Positions 1-8,000 of a stretch of DNA of 40,909 bases are shown here, in pieces. The position numbers were made by a program, and so were the translations under genes. The notes under the pieces were generated by a model. It was not told the DNA's origin, ran no database searches, and was given only the letters and a program-made list of their open reading frames with translations. Location: NCBI GenBank assembly GCA_903900235.1, contig CAIUMH010000077.1:1-40909 (forward strand). The letters are read 5' to 3'. The number at the start of each line of letters is the position of its first letter. Positions within the stretch are counted from its first letter, which is position 1. This stretch comes from an uncultured Actinomycetes bacterium (GTDB lineage Bacteria > Actinomycetota > Acidimicrobiia > Acidimicrobiales > RAAP-2).

Positions 1-386
1 AATGGGACCGTTCCGGCTCTGGCAAGCCGCAGCCCCACTACTTCTCTCGCACCGATGGTGCCCCGCTGGTACTTGCTGGCCTCCACGAACGTTGGCGCGA
101 CCCCTCGGGCCCCGAGGATGAGCCTCCGATCTCTACTGCCACCGTGCTCACCACACCGGCGGGCTACGACATGAAGAAGATCCATGACCGGATGCCGGTG
201 ATCCTCGAACCCGACACTTTCGACCTCTGGCTCGAGGGCGACGGTGAGGAGGATGCGGTGGCCGACCTTCTGCGACCCGCACCACCCAAGACCCTCACCC
301 ACCACTTGGTCGGCCGTGACGTAGGCAATGTTCGCAACGATGGCCCTGAGCTGATCGAGGAACCACCTGCGACCACGCTCTTTTGA
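1..386 (+). CDS. SOS response-associated peptidase (SRAP/YedK/HMCES family), C-terminal part
   Basis: SRAP proteins bond covalently through Cys2 to abasic sites in single-stranded DNA and shield them. Only the last ~127 codons are present (frame from base 3); the N-terminus with Cys2 and the mid-protein Asn and Glu lies outside the window. Visible hallmarks are the KPHYF-like strand (here KPQPHYFSR), a GLHERW segment where the family usually has GLWE, a TTPA turn, and IHDRMPVIL, whose His matches the catalytic His of E. coli YedK (His160). The C-terminal NDGPELIEEP tail is also typical. The family assignment is firm from the HxRMPVIL motif. The gene ends at TGA 384-386 and a strong hairpin follows, so it appears to end its own transcription unit. 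Confidence 0.9.
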   Translation, partial: WDRSGSGKPQPHYFSRTDGAPLVLAGLHERWRDPSGPEDEPPISTATVLTTPAGYDMKKIHDRMPVILEPDTFDLWLEGDGEEDAVADLLRPAPPKTLTHHLVGRDVGNVRNDGPELIEEPPATTLF

Positions 387-402
387 GCCACCCCACTCGT
401 TC

Positions 403-433
403 GGCCCGAGAGAGGCTCGTCATCTCTCGGGCC
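403..433 (+). terminator. Hairpin terminator after the SRAP gene, nested in a larger inverted repeat
   Basis: GGCCCGAGAGA (403-413) pairs perfectly with TCTCTCGGGCC (423-433) around a 9-nt loop, starting 17 nt after the stop codon. A second inverted repeat, CGTTCGGCC (398-406) with GGCCGAACG (448-456), encloses it and shares bases 403-406, so the two stems compete partly. No T-tract follows, as is common for actinobacterial hairpin terminators. Termination is inferred from position and stem strength. Confidence 0.65.
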
Positions 434-581
434 TCTCGAAGGAGATCGGCCGAACGTGTTCCCAATGACGCTTCAGATCGGCTGGTTCCAACCGGGGCGG
501 AGGCAGACCCTCATGGCCCAAGCACCGCGAGCGAACGAGCGGTAGGTTCAGCCTTGACAGACCTGCAACGACTGGAGCCTC

Positions 582-1271
582 ATGGCCGCCTGCCCCAACT
601 GCTCGACCGAAGCCACCGGAGCCTTTTGCTCAACCTGCGGGGCCGCGCTGACAGCGCCATCACCGACGCCGCCTCTGACCTCGCCGGAGGCGCCGCCCGC
701 AGCCGCTCCGCTCACACCACCCATCGCCCCTCCATCTGCCCCAAGCTTCACTGCTGGGTCGATCCAGCCTCCATCGGAGTACGCCACCTGGCTTCGTCGT
801 GTGGGAGGGTCGCTCATTGATGCCCTGGTGTTCGGCATTCCCTTCGCCGCACTGTTGATCGGTGGGTTCGTCTGGGGCTTCTCGACCGTGCACCTCCGGT
901 GCGTCGATGCCGCCAATGGGACCACATCGTGCCATTCCCTTCCGGGCAGCACGTTCTCGGCCGGAGGGGGGGTCCTAATGTTCCTCGCTGCCATCTGGGC
1001 TCTCGCCTGGCTCGTCTACGTTGTCGTGGCAATCGGTGGCCCACGAGGTGCAACCGTGGGGATGCGAGCCTTGCAGCTGCGCTGCGTGCGCGACCTCACC
1101 TTCGACCAGGTGGGGATGGGCAAGTCGGTCCTGCGCCTCCTCGTCACCACCGTGCTCGGAGTGATCTGGGTCGGCTCCCTCGTTGACGACCTCTTCCCGC
1201 TGTGGGACTCCAAGCACCAGACCCTCCACGACAAGGCCGTCGAGACGGTGGTGTTGCGCACTGCGCTGTAG
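582..1271 (+). CDS. RDD family membrane protein with N-terminal zinc ribbon
   Basis: A 229-residue membrane protein of unknown transport or scaffold role. Residues 1-20 form a small zinc ribbon (Cys4, Cys7, Cys16, Cys19), followed by a Pro/Ala/Ser-rich linker to about residue 65. The RDD domain then starts at YATWLRRVGGSLIDALVFG, with the family's Arg and Asp in the first helix, and ends with a DSKHQTLHDKAVETVVL motif. Three hydrophobic stretches are visible, near 80-100, 130-150 and 180-195. ATG 582 has GGAG at 574-577. Zinc ribbon plus RDD is a common architecture in actinobacteria, but the function is not established. It is a single-gene unit between the SRAP hairpin and the solute-binding protein gene. 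Confidence 0.85.
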   Translation: MAACPNCSTEATGAFCSTCGAALTAPSPTPPLTSPEAPPAAAPLTPPIAPPSAPSFTAGSIQPPSEYATWLRRVGGSLIDALVFGIPFAALLIGGFVWGFSTVHLRCVDAANGTTSCHSLPGSTFSAGGGVLMFLAAIWALAWLVYVVVAIGGPRGATVGMRALQLRCVRDLTFDQVGMGKSVLRLLVTTVLGVIWVGSLVDDLFPLWDSKHQTLHDKAVETVVLRTAL

Positions 1272-1303
1272 CAGCCGTTTGTAGAGCGCGATCGGCGGAT
1301 CCC

Positions 1304-1312
1304 TGCTAGGAA
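1304..1312 (+). promoter_or_regulatory. TGCTAGGAA element shared with the paralogous solute-binding protein gene
   Basis: TGCTAGGAA lies 44 nt before the ATG at 1357. The same nine bases lie 50 nt before the start of the paralogous gene at 33574 (33625-33633, minus strand). It reads as an extended -10 (TGnTAGGAA), but no convincing -35 is present in either place. A shared promoter or regulator site is inferred from matching sequence and position. Confidence 0.4.
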
Positions 1313-1356
1313 TCTGCTCAGACAACAGATGGTTGCTGAGGACGGGGGGCTGTTCC

Positions 1357-3003
1357 ATGGCGGGTGAGTTCGACCGACGATCATTTCTGGCGGGGTCCGG
1401 AGCGCTGGCACTCGGTGGTGGGTATGAGCTCGCCACCGCAGGGACGGCCGGAGCGGTAGTCACCCATGGACGCGGCCATGACGGCATCTCGAGGGCCCGC
1501 GTCAAGCGGGGAGGAACCCTGAGAGTTGGGGTCAATGCCGAGGAGCAGGGGTTCAACCCCGCCACCGGTCGCTTCGACGCTGCAGGCTTCATGATGGCCA
1601 GGACGGTCTACGACCCCCTGTTCGTCATCACCGCCAACGGCGGCGTGGCGCCCTACCTGGCCCAGTCGATGACTCCGAACGCCGACCACACGAAGTGGAC
1701 GGTCACGCTGCGGCCGGGCATCACCTTCCACGACGGTACGCCGCTCGATGCCGATGTGTTGGTGTCGAACTTCACAAGCGGCCTGAACAGTCCATTGGCC
1801 GGCATCGCCATCCAGCCACTGGTGGCTGGAGCGAAGAAGGCCGGTCCGCTCTCGATGACCATCGAGCTCAAGCTGCCTTGGGTCTCATTCCCCTACACCT
1901 ATGCCGCGACCCAGATCGCCTTCGTCTCCGCTCCGTCGATGAACTCCACCCCCAATGGCGGCTCCGATCACCCGGTTGGCACCGGGCCGTTCATCTTCGA
2001 AGACTGGGTACCGAACGATCACTTCACCGTTCGGGCCAACCCGAACTACTGGCGCAAGGGCCTGCCCTACCTCGACCGCATCATCTTCAAACCCATCCCC
2101 GACGAGGCAGCCCGCTACATGGCACTCCAGTCGGGAACCATCGACATCATGCATGCCGCCGACGCGGCCACCATCTCTCAGCTGCGCCAGAACCGTTCGC
2201 TGTCGTATGTCGACAACTCCGGGAAGATGGTCGGGTCGCCCAACGTCAGCTGCTTGCTGCTCAACATGTCGAAGCCACCCTTCAACGACCCGCTCGCCCG
2301 AAAGATCCTGGCCACCGGCATCAGCGCGAAGGCCTACAGCCAGATCATCGACAAGGGGATTAACACCCCCGTCGACGGCATCTACCAGCCTGGTTCGCCG
2401 TGGTACACGAACGTGCCGTACCCGACCTACAACCAGGCTGCTGCAAAGAAGCTCTCGGCCGAGTACCGGACGAAACATGGCCACCCGCTCACCTTCACCA
2501 GTCTCGGCGTCGCTTCACCGCAGGGAGCCAAGCAGGGGGCCTACATCCAGCAGATCCTTAAGAACATCGGCGTGAACCTCAAGCTGACCACGGCCTCGGA
2601 GTCCGAGGTCATCTCCGCTGCCCTCGCCGGCACCTTCGAGGCAGTCGGCTGGCAATCCTTCGGTGGCATCTACCCGGACCTGAACTATGTGTGGTTCTCG
2701 ACCAAGACTCTGCGGATGACCGGTACGTCGCTCAACATCCCCCGCAACAAGGATCCGCAGATCGAGAGTGCCATGGTGTCAGGGATGGGCGAAACCAACC
2801 CCAAGAAGGCTGCGGCCTACTTCGCCAAGGTCAATCAACGGCTCGCTGTCGACCTGCCCTACATCTGGACCAACCGTGCCGTCTGGGCGGTGGCCTCGAC
2901 AGCCAAGGTCCAGAACTGGAACAACCCGACCACGCCCGCCGGCCGTCCTGTCCTCGGGATGGATCAGGGGGTCATCTGGCTTGGGCAGGCCTGGCTCAGC
3001 TGA
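1357..3003 (+). CDS. ABC transporter substrate-binding protein, family 5 (peptide/nickel-type), Tat-exported
   Basis: An extracytoplasmic binding protein of the SBP family 5 (DppA/OppA fold), 548 residues, normal for the family. The N-terminus has a Tat-type signal, FDRRSFLAGSGALALGGG. The body has the family hallmarks: RGGTLRVGVN at the mature start, YDPLFVITANG, W-V-LRPGITFHDGTP, VGTGPF and YWRKGLPYLD. An in-frame TTG exists at 1333, but ATG 1357 is chosen because its product, MAGEFDRRSFL, aligns with MTQEFDRRSFL of the paralogue at 31913-33574. No permease or ATPase gene lies nearby, so it is an orphan binding protein. There is no lipobox cysteine, so it may be soluble or held by other means. 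Its 3' end overlaps the convergent fucosidase gene by 8 bp. The ligand cannot be read from sequence. Confidence 0.92.
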   Translation: MAGEFDRRSFLAGSGALALGGGYELATAGTAGAVVTHGRGHDGISRARVKRGGTLRVGVNAEEQGFNPATGRFDAAGFMMARTVYDPLFVITANGGVAPYLAQSMTPNADHTKWTVTLRPGITFHDGTPLDADVLVSNFTSGLNSPLAGIAIQPLVAGAKKAGPLSMTIELKLPWVSFPYTYAATQIAFVSAPSMNSTPNGGSDHPVGTGPFIFEDWVPNDHFTVRANPNYWRKGLPYLDRIIFKPIPDEAARYMALQSGTIDIMHAADAATISQLRQNRSLSYVDNSGKMVGSPNVSCLLLNMSKPPFNDPLARKILATGISAKAYSQIIDKGINTPVDGIYQPGSPWYTNVPYPTYNQAAAKKLSAEYRTKHGHPLTFTSLGVASPQGAKQGAYIQQILKNIGVNLKLTTASESEVISAALAGTFEAVGWQSFGGIYPDLNYVWFSTKTLRMTGTSLNIPRNKDPQIESAMVSGMGETNPKKAAAYFAKVNQRLAVDLPYIWTNRAVWAVASTAKVQNWNNPTTPAGRPVLGMDQGVIWLGQAWLS

Positions 3004-4450
3004 GCCCGGGTGCCGGCATCACGCCGGTAAGCACCACCGCCACCGGATCAATTTCGTCCGGACCACCAAGGGTGACGCTGAGTCCGGCAGTGGTCTGCTG
3101 GAGATCGAGGGGGCGTCCATCGACGCGACGAGCCGTCGCTCCATCTGCATCGACGACCTCAGCGAGCGTCACCGTCGGCCCAGATGCTCGCACCAGGGCG
3201 ATCACCTCGCCGTCTCGGCGCACGTAGCGGAGCAGGTCACCCTCGACCGTGGTCCCACCGGGGACCAGCCACGGCGTCGACCCGGCCAACGCTGCGCGCA
3301 ACGTGGGGGCGAAGTCGGCCAGCCAACCCAAGCGCTTGAGCTGCTCATCAGGGATTGTGGCGTCGACTCCTCGGGGGCCGACGTTGAGGAGGAGATTGCC
3401 GCCCTTGGCCGCGATGTCCACCACACTGCTCACGAGGTCCTCACGGGTGAGGAAATCATCGGGAGCGGACTCGGCGTTATACCCAAAGGAGTGGTCCATC
3501 CCTCGCACGCACTCCCACGGAGTGGTCTGGATCTCGGCGAAGGTGGTGTACTCCGGCGTGCGCACGTCGAAGTGCGGCGGCCGCGGTGGCACCATGCCGC
3601 CGTTGGGGTCGGCTTGACGTCGTGAGACCCAGTCGATCGCCCTGCGGCCGATCCCCGTCTTGGCCATGGCGAGCAGCGGCGACCACGGCATCCAACGATC
3701 GTTGAGGACACCCTCGGGGACCGTCCGGTAGTAGTCGGCCATGAGCGGCCAAAGTTCTCGCCCCGGAGCGGGCCAGGCGATGTCGTTCCAGAGCACCGAC
3801 GGCTCGTAGCGCTCGATCAGCTCGCGGACCTGGGCCTCGGCATAGGCCGGGTAGTCCCCGCGGGGGATGGCCTGGACCATCGAGCCCATCGAGCCCATCG
3901 GCGTGTCACAGAAGGTCCAGTCAAGGCCGCCCGAGTAGTAGACGCCGAAGCGCATCCCCGCGTCGCGAACCGCTGCCGCCAGCTCACCGACCAGGTCCCT
4001 GCTTGCGTGCCACCCGGGCTTGTACGGGTTCTCGATCGCCGAGGGCCAGAGGCACCACCCGTCATGGTGCTTGGCGACCAGGACGACATAACCCGCCCCG
4101 GTGTCGGCGAAGGCCCGTGCCCAGGCCTCGGGATCCCAGGTAGACAGACCCGCCTCGAAATCGGTGACGAAGGCCTCATAGGGTCGGTCCCCCCAGACCT
4201 CGGCATGGTGTCGAGCCACTGGGGACCCAGGGAACCGAAGGGAGTTTTGATACCACTCGGTGTAGGGCGAGTAGCTGAACGCGTCCCGGCGACCCGAGGT
4301 CAGCAGCTCGCCATAGTCACCGTGCGCCGGAGCAAACCCGGCCACCGAGGCCGGGGTCCAGTGGACGAAGATGCCGAGCTTGGCCGCCCGCCACCACCCC
4401 GGGACCTCGTGCTCTCGCAGTGCCGCCAGCGTCGGATCGACCCGTGCCAT
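2996..4450 (-). CDS. Alpha-L-fucosidase, GH29 family, apparently cytoplasmic
   Basis: A retaining exo-glycosidase that would release L-fucose from glycans or fucosides; 484 residues. GH29 features in order: WWRAAKLGIFVHW (19-31), SPYTEWYQNSLR (61-72), KHHDGWCLWPS (127-137), a YYSGGLDW strand (171-178), and VLWNDIAWP with Asp223 at the position of the Thermotoga maritima nucleophile (VLWND). A C-terminal beta-sandwich follows, about residues 390-484. I see no signal peptide, so it probably acts on imported oligosaccharides. The convergent neighbour is an exported solute-binding protein with an 8-bp overlap; a functional link (sugar capture plus hydrolysis) is possible but unproven. There is no Shine-Dalgarno; a -10-like box 6 nt upstream suggests a leaderless mRNA. 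A TetR remnant lies just upstream. Confidence 0.9.
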   Translation of the reverse strand: MARVDPTLAALREHEVPGWWRAAKLGIFVHWTPASVAGFAPAHGDYGELLTSGRRDAFSYSPYTEWYQNSLRFPGSPVARHHAEVWGDRPYEAFVTDFEAGLSTWDPEAWARAFADTGAGYVVLVAKHHDGWCLWPSAIENPYKPGWHASRDLVGELAAAVRDAGMRFGVYYSGGLDWTFCDTPMGSMGSMVQAIPRGDYPAYAEAQVRELIERYEPSVLWNDIAWPAPGRELWPLMADYYRTVPEGVLNDRWMPWSPLLAMAKTGIGRRAIDWVSRRQADPNGGMVPPRPPHFDVRTPEYTTFAEIQTTPWECVRGMDHSFGYNAESAPDDFLTREDLVSSVVDIAAKGGNLLLNVGPRGVDATIPDEQLKRLGWLADFAPTLRAALAGSTPWLVPGGTTVEGDLLRYVRRDGEVIALVRASGPTVTLAEVVDADGATARRVDGRPLDLQQTTAGLSVTLGGPDEIDPVAVVLTGVMPAPGLS

Positions 4451-4456
4451 GGCCGA

Positions 4457-4462
4457 ACCCTA
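4457..4462 (-). promoter_or_regulatory. -10 element of a probable leaderless promoter (fucosidase)
   Basis: On the minus strand TAGGGT is followed by 6 nt (tcggcc) and the ATG of the fucosidase gene. TANNNT placed this close to a start codon puts transcription start at or beside the A of ATG, and no Shine-Dalgarno is present. No clear -35 box is seen. Confidence 0.5.
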
Positions 4463-4984
4463 GCGATCGGCGCGGGGGCGTGCTCGTGATCGGGGGCAAT
4501 GCGGTGCAGCTCGGCGTCGAGGACCACCCCAGCGGCCCCGGAGCGACGGGCCAGGAGAAGCAGGCCGGTGGCGACGAAGGTGCACGTGGCGGCCGCGGTG
4601 ACCTCGATTGGGCTCCGCGCCGGACCTCCCGGCGAAGAGCTCCCGGACCTCGTCGCGGACGAACAGGGCCACCCGCGGGTCCACCATCCCCGCCTCGATG
4701 AGCTCCATCGCCGCCAGGAGCTCGTCGGAGGGCTGGACGAATCGCGGCGATGGCCACGTCGATATCGTCAAGGCGCTCCTCGTCAACTGTGGCCACAACG
4801 ACACACCGGTGCGTTCGACTGCGTCCCGGACGACTGAACGAAGCCCATCGACGGGAACCAGGTCGACGGGACGGGCGAGGATTTCCGTGAGGGCTCGCTC
4901 AAGACCTGCGAGTTCGACGAGCCCCATCGATGGCGGGATTGTGGGCACGATGTCCACATCGCTCTCTGGTCCGTCGCCCCCCAC
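4463..4984 (-). pseudogene. Frameshifted remnant of a TetR-family regulator
   Basis: No single frame is intact, but three minus-strand frames together match the ligand-domain part of the tandem TetR at 9198-10403. In order along the strand: ATVDEERLDDIDVAIAA (like THTLDEQRFVETMARLA), then in another frame PSDELLAAMELIEAGMVDPR and VALFVRDEV (like PSATLLAAIEMIQAAMVDPR and ATIIVRDDV), then in a third frame EVTAAATCTFVATGLLLLARR (like EATVAATCVFVALGLLVLARR). At least two frame changes are therefore needed. The helix-turn-helix half is not recognisable upstream, so the DNA-binding domain appears lost. The right edge is approximate. It lies between the fucosidase promoter and the terminator of the large exported-protein gene. 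Sequencing error could explain one frameshift but not the missing HTH. Confidence 0.75.
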
Positions 4985-5035
4985 GCCACGCTCTCGAAGA
5001 CCACGAGGTTTGTTGCGCGGTGTCGTCCAGACGCG

Positions 5036-5066
5036 CCACAGGTGGGGGCCGCGCCCCCGCCTGTGG
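5036..5066 (-). terminator. Hairpin terminator of the large exported-protein gene
   Basis: CCACAGGTGGGGGC (5036-5049) pairs with GCCCCCGCCTGTGG (5053-5066) over 14 bp with one G-T type wobble and a 3-nt loop. It lies 31 nt past the stop codon of the minus-strand gene ending at 5098. No T-tract follows on the minus strand. Confidence 0.65.
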
Positions 5067-5097
5067 TCACCGATCTGGTGGTGTCGGGCGAGATGCC

Positions 5098-8000
5098 CTA
5101 GGTCAGAGCCCCCGGGCAGCTGGCCCCGTCATTGCGAGGTGCTGAGGGGAGGTTCCCAACCTTCGAGAAGCTTGGGGTCGAGCCGAGACCGGTGACCCGG
5201 GTGATGTCACCGGTGGCGTTCGACTCGAAGAAGATCGAACTGTCATCGGAACCCGACCAGACCGAGCCATAGCCATGGCTGACATAGCCCGCCGGCAGGT
5301 CGTAGCTGACGTGCTCGTCGCTGCTCAGGTTGATGCCGACGACCTGGGTCGACGTCACCGTCCAGAGCCACTCGCCCTGGATCACGAGGTCCCAGCCGAT
5401 CCTCGAGACGCCGTCGGGCAGCGGGATCTTGGTGGCTCGGTGGGTGTCGACGTCGATCGAGTAGAGGTGGCCTCGACCGCCCACGACCAGGTGGCCGCTG
5501 AAGGGGTCGAAGGCGCCGGCGGGGAACTTGGCCTCGGACCTCGTGGCCGGGAGGCCCTCGACGACGCCGAGGTCGGTCGCCGAGCCGTCGCCGGCGATCC
5601 GCATGAGGTGGTTCTCCGGTCCGGTGAGGTCACGGTTCGCCGTGCCGATGCCGTAGAGGAAGCCGTCGTCAGGCCGGTAGGCGATGGCGTTGACGAAGCC
5701 GTTCTCCTGCCCGAGCGTCGTCCAGGACGAGAAGTCCGTGGTCGACTGCAGCAGGCCGAGGCGCTGCTCGATGTGCATCCCCGGCGTGCAGGCGAGGACG
5801 CCGACCCGGGTCGAGACCGCAGCCTCAGGCCCGGTGCCGACCGCGTTGGTGGCGGTGACGACGAAGCCATAGGTCTTGCCCGGATGGAGCCCGTTCACCG
5901 TGCAGGAGTAGGGCCCGGGGCCCGACACGCTCACGGTGCAGGAGTGCTTGCCCGAGGGATCGCTGACGAGGTAGCTGAGCACCGACGAGCCGCCGTCCCA
6001 GGCAGGGACGTCGAACGACACCGTCGCCGACGTGATCCCGGCCGTGACGCTCGGAGAGGAGGGGACCTCGGGGATCGTCGGGAGGACCGTGACGCTGATG
6101 GTCGAGCTGGCCCGCTGGCCGATCCCGTCGACGACGTCGAAGCTGATCGGGGCGGGCGAGCCCACGTAGTTGTGCGCCGGGGTGAAGGTCACCGTGCCGT
6201 CGGGGTTCACCTCATAGGTCCCGACCCCGTCGACGCTCACCGTCGACTGGGAGCAGGACCCTGACGCCTCGCTCGGTCCACACAGCATGAGCGGGGTCTC
6301 CGCCCACCCGGCGGCCGGGTCGGTCGTGGCGGATGACATCGGGTCGAGGCTCTGGACCACGTTGACGTCGTCGATCGACGTCGCCGGCTGGGCGGTCGGG
6401 GTGCCGACCACCGTCACGGAGATCACCGCCGAGCCCGTGGTGGGGCCTGAGTCGGTGGCCTGGTAGGTCACGGGGGTGACGGTGCCGGTGAAGTCGGTCA
6501 CCGGGGTGAACGAGACGCTGCCGTCGGGGTTGACCACGAAGGCGCCCTCGGGGACCGTGACGGTCGACTGGGCGCAGGCTGGCGGGGCCTCGGAGGGTCC
6601 GCAGAGCCTGAGCGAGGTGGCGTCGAGCGTGTTGCCCGTGGCCGGCTCGTCGTTGGCCAGCGGGTGGAGCGTCGTGGTCGTGTTCTTGGGCACGACCTCG
6701 GCGTCGGGGACCAGGTCGATCAGCTGGGTGTAGAGCGCGTTGATCACGGTCGTGGCGCCGACGAGGACCGGTGCGTCGTTCGACGTCACCGAGCCGCCCG
6801 AGGCCGTCGTGGTGCCAGCGCCGTCGCCGTCGGGGACAGTCGAGGACACGGCGGTAGCGACCGAAGTATCGGGGAAGGTCACTGAGTAGGAGACGTCGGG
6901 GCGCAGGCCGGCGAAGCGATAGGTGCCGTCGGCCTTCGTCGTGGTCGTGTAGTCGTAGCCATCGAGCTGCACGGGGGTCCCATCAGGACCGGTGACCCTC
7001 ACCGGCACTCCGGGCACGGGATTGCCGCTGGTGTCGAGGACGGTGCCAGAGACAGCGCCAGTGCAAGTTTGGGGAGTCGAGGGCTTGACCGTGATGCGGA
7101 GCGCGCTGCCCGGGGTTACGGCAGTGTCGTCGCTGGCAAGCAGGTCGGCGAACGCAATCGGCAGGACCGGCACGGCGTCGTAGCCGCCGGGGCAAGCGTA
7201 GGAGATGGTCGGACTGATGCACAGCTGGGGTGAGTCACCCAGGGAGGTGAGCGAGGCCGTCGTGTCGACATCCGTCGGCGCGTGATCATTCACGCTGATA
7301 GAGAACTTCGGATGAGGTCCTGTCAGGGCGACCGGAAGTCCGGCAAGGTTCACCACGCCATTTGAGGGCACGGAGATGCCCTGCCAACCAGAGACGGCAG
7401 CCCCGGAAGTGTCGAAGACATCCAGCACGGCGGACGCAGATCCGACCCCCAGACTGGGTTGGTTCAGCGTGAAGGTGCGCCACGAAGCGACTCCGCCAGA
7501 GCAGGCATGCGTTGGCGCCAGGTTCGGGAAGTAGGCGCTCGACGACGTCGCCGGAGCGGGGCACCCGACTGATCCGTCAGCCTGAAACGGGATGATCTTG
7601 CCTTGATCGCCGTTCTCCCACAGGCAGTCTGGGGCGGCGGGATTCTGGGTCACCGTGTAGGGGGACGCATCCGTGAACCTCGGCGTGGTGAAGCCGGGGC
7701 ACAGGCCTCCAGCCAGACCAATGGCCACGTCCCAACACCTGACACCAATCGGTACGCCTCTGGCACCCCACACGTTGTAGACCCGTGAACCGACGATCGT
7801 CGCTGGGCCCGGGTAGGGCACCAGGTCACTCCCCGCTGCAGCAAGGAACGCGACAGAGGTCGGCGAGGCGATGGCAGACCCATCACGAGAGAAACATGAC
7901 TGCTTGTTGTCCCTCGAATAGAGGCAGATCGCCCCCTGGCTGCTCGCCGTCGGTGGGAACACCATGGTCTTGTTGAGGGCGATGCTCTGCACCTGCTGGC

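Noticed and set aside
554-559. A perfect TTGACA before the RDD gene
   Set aside because: A -10 at the right spacing would fall on the start codon at 582 and has no TANNNT sequence, while GGAG at 574-577 implies a leadered mRNA.
5275-6264. A 329-codon plus-strand frame
   Set aside because: It is antisense to the secreted protein's CshA, FN3 and propeller-like regions; the product is low-complexity and rich in Asp, Arg, Gly and Val.
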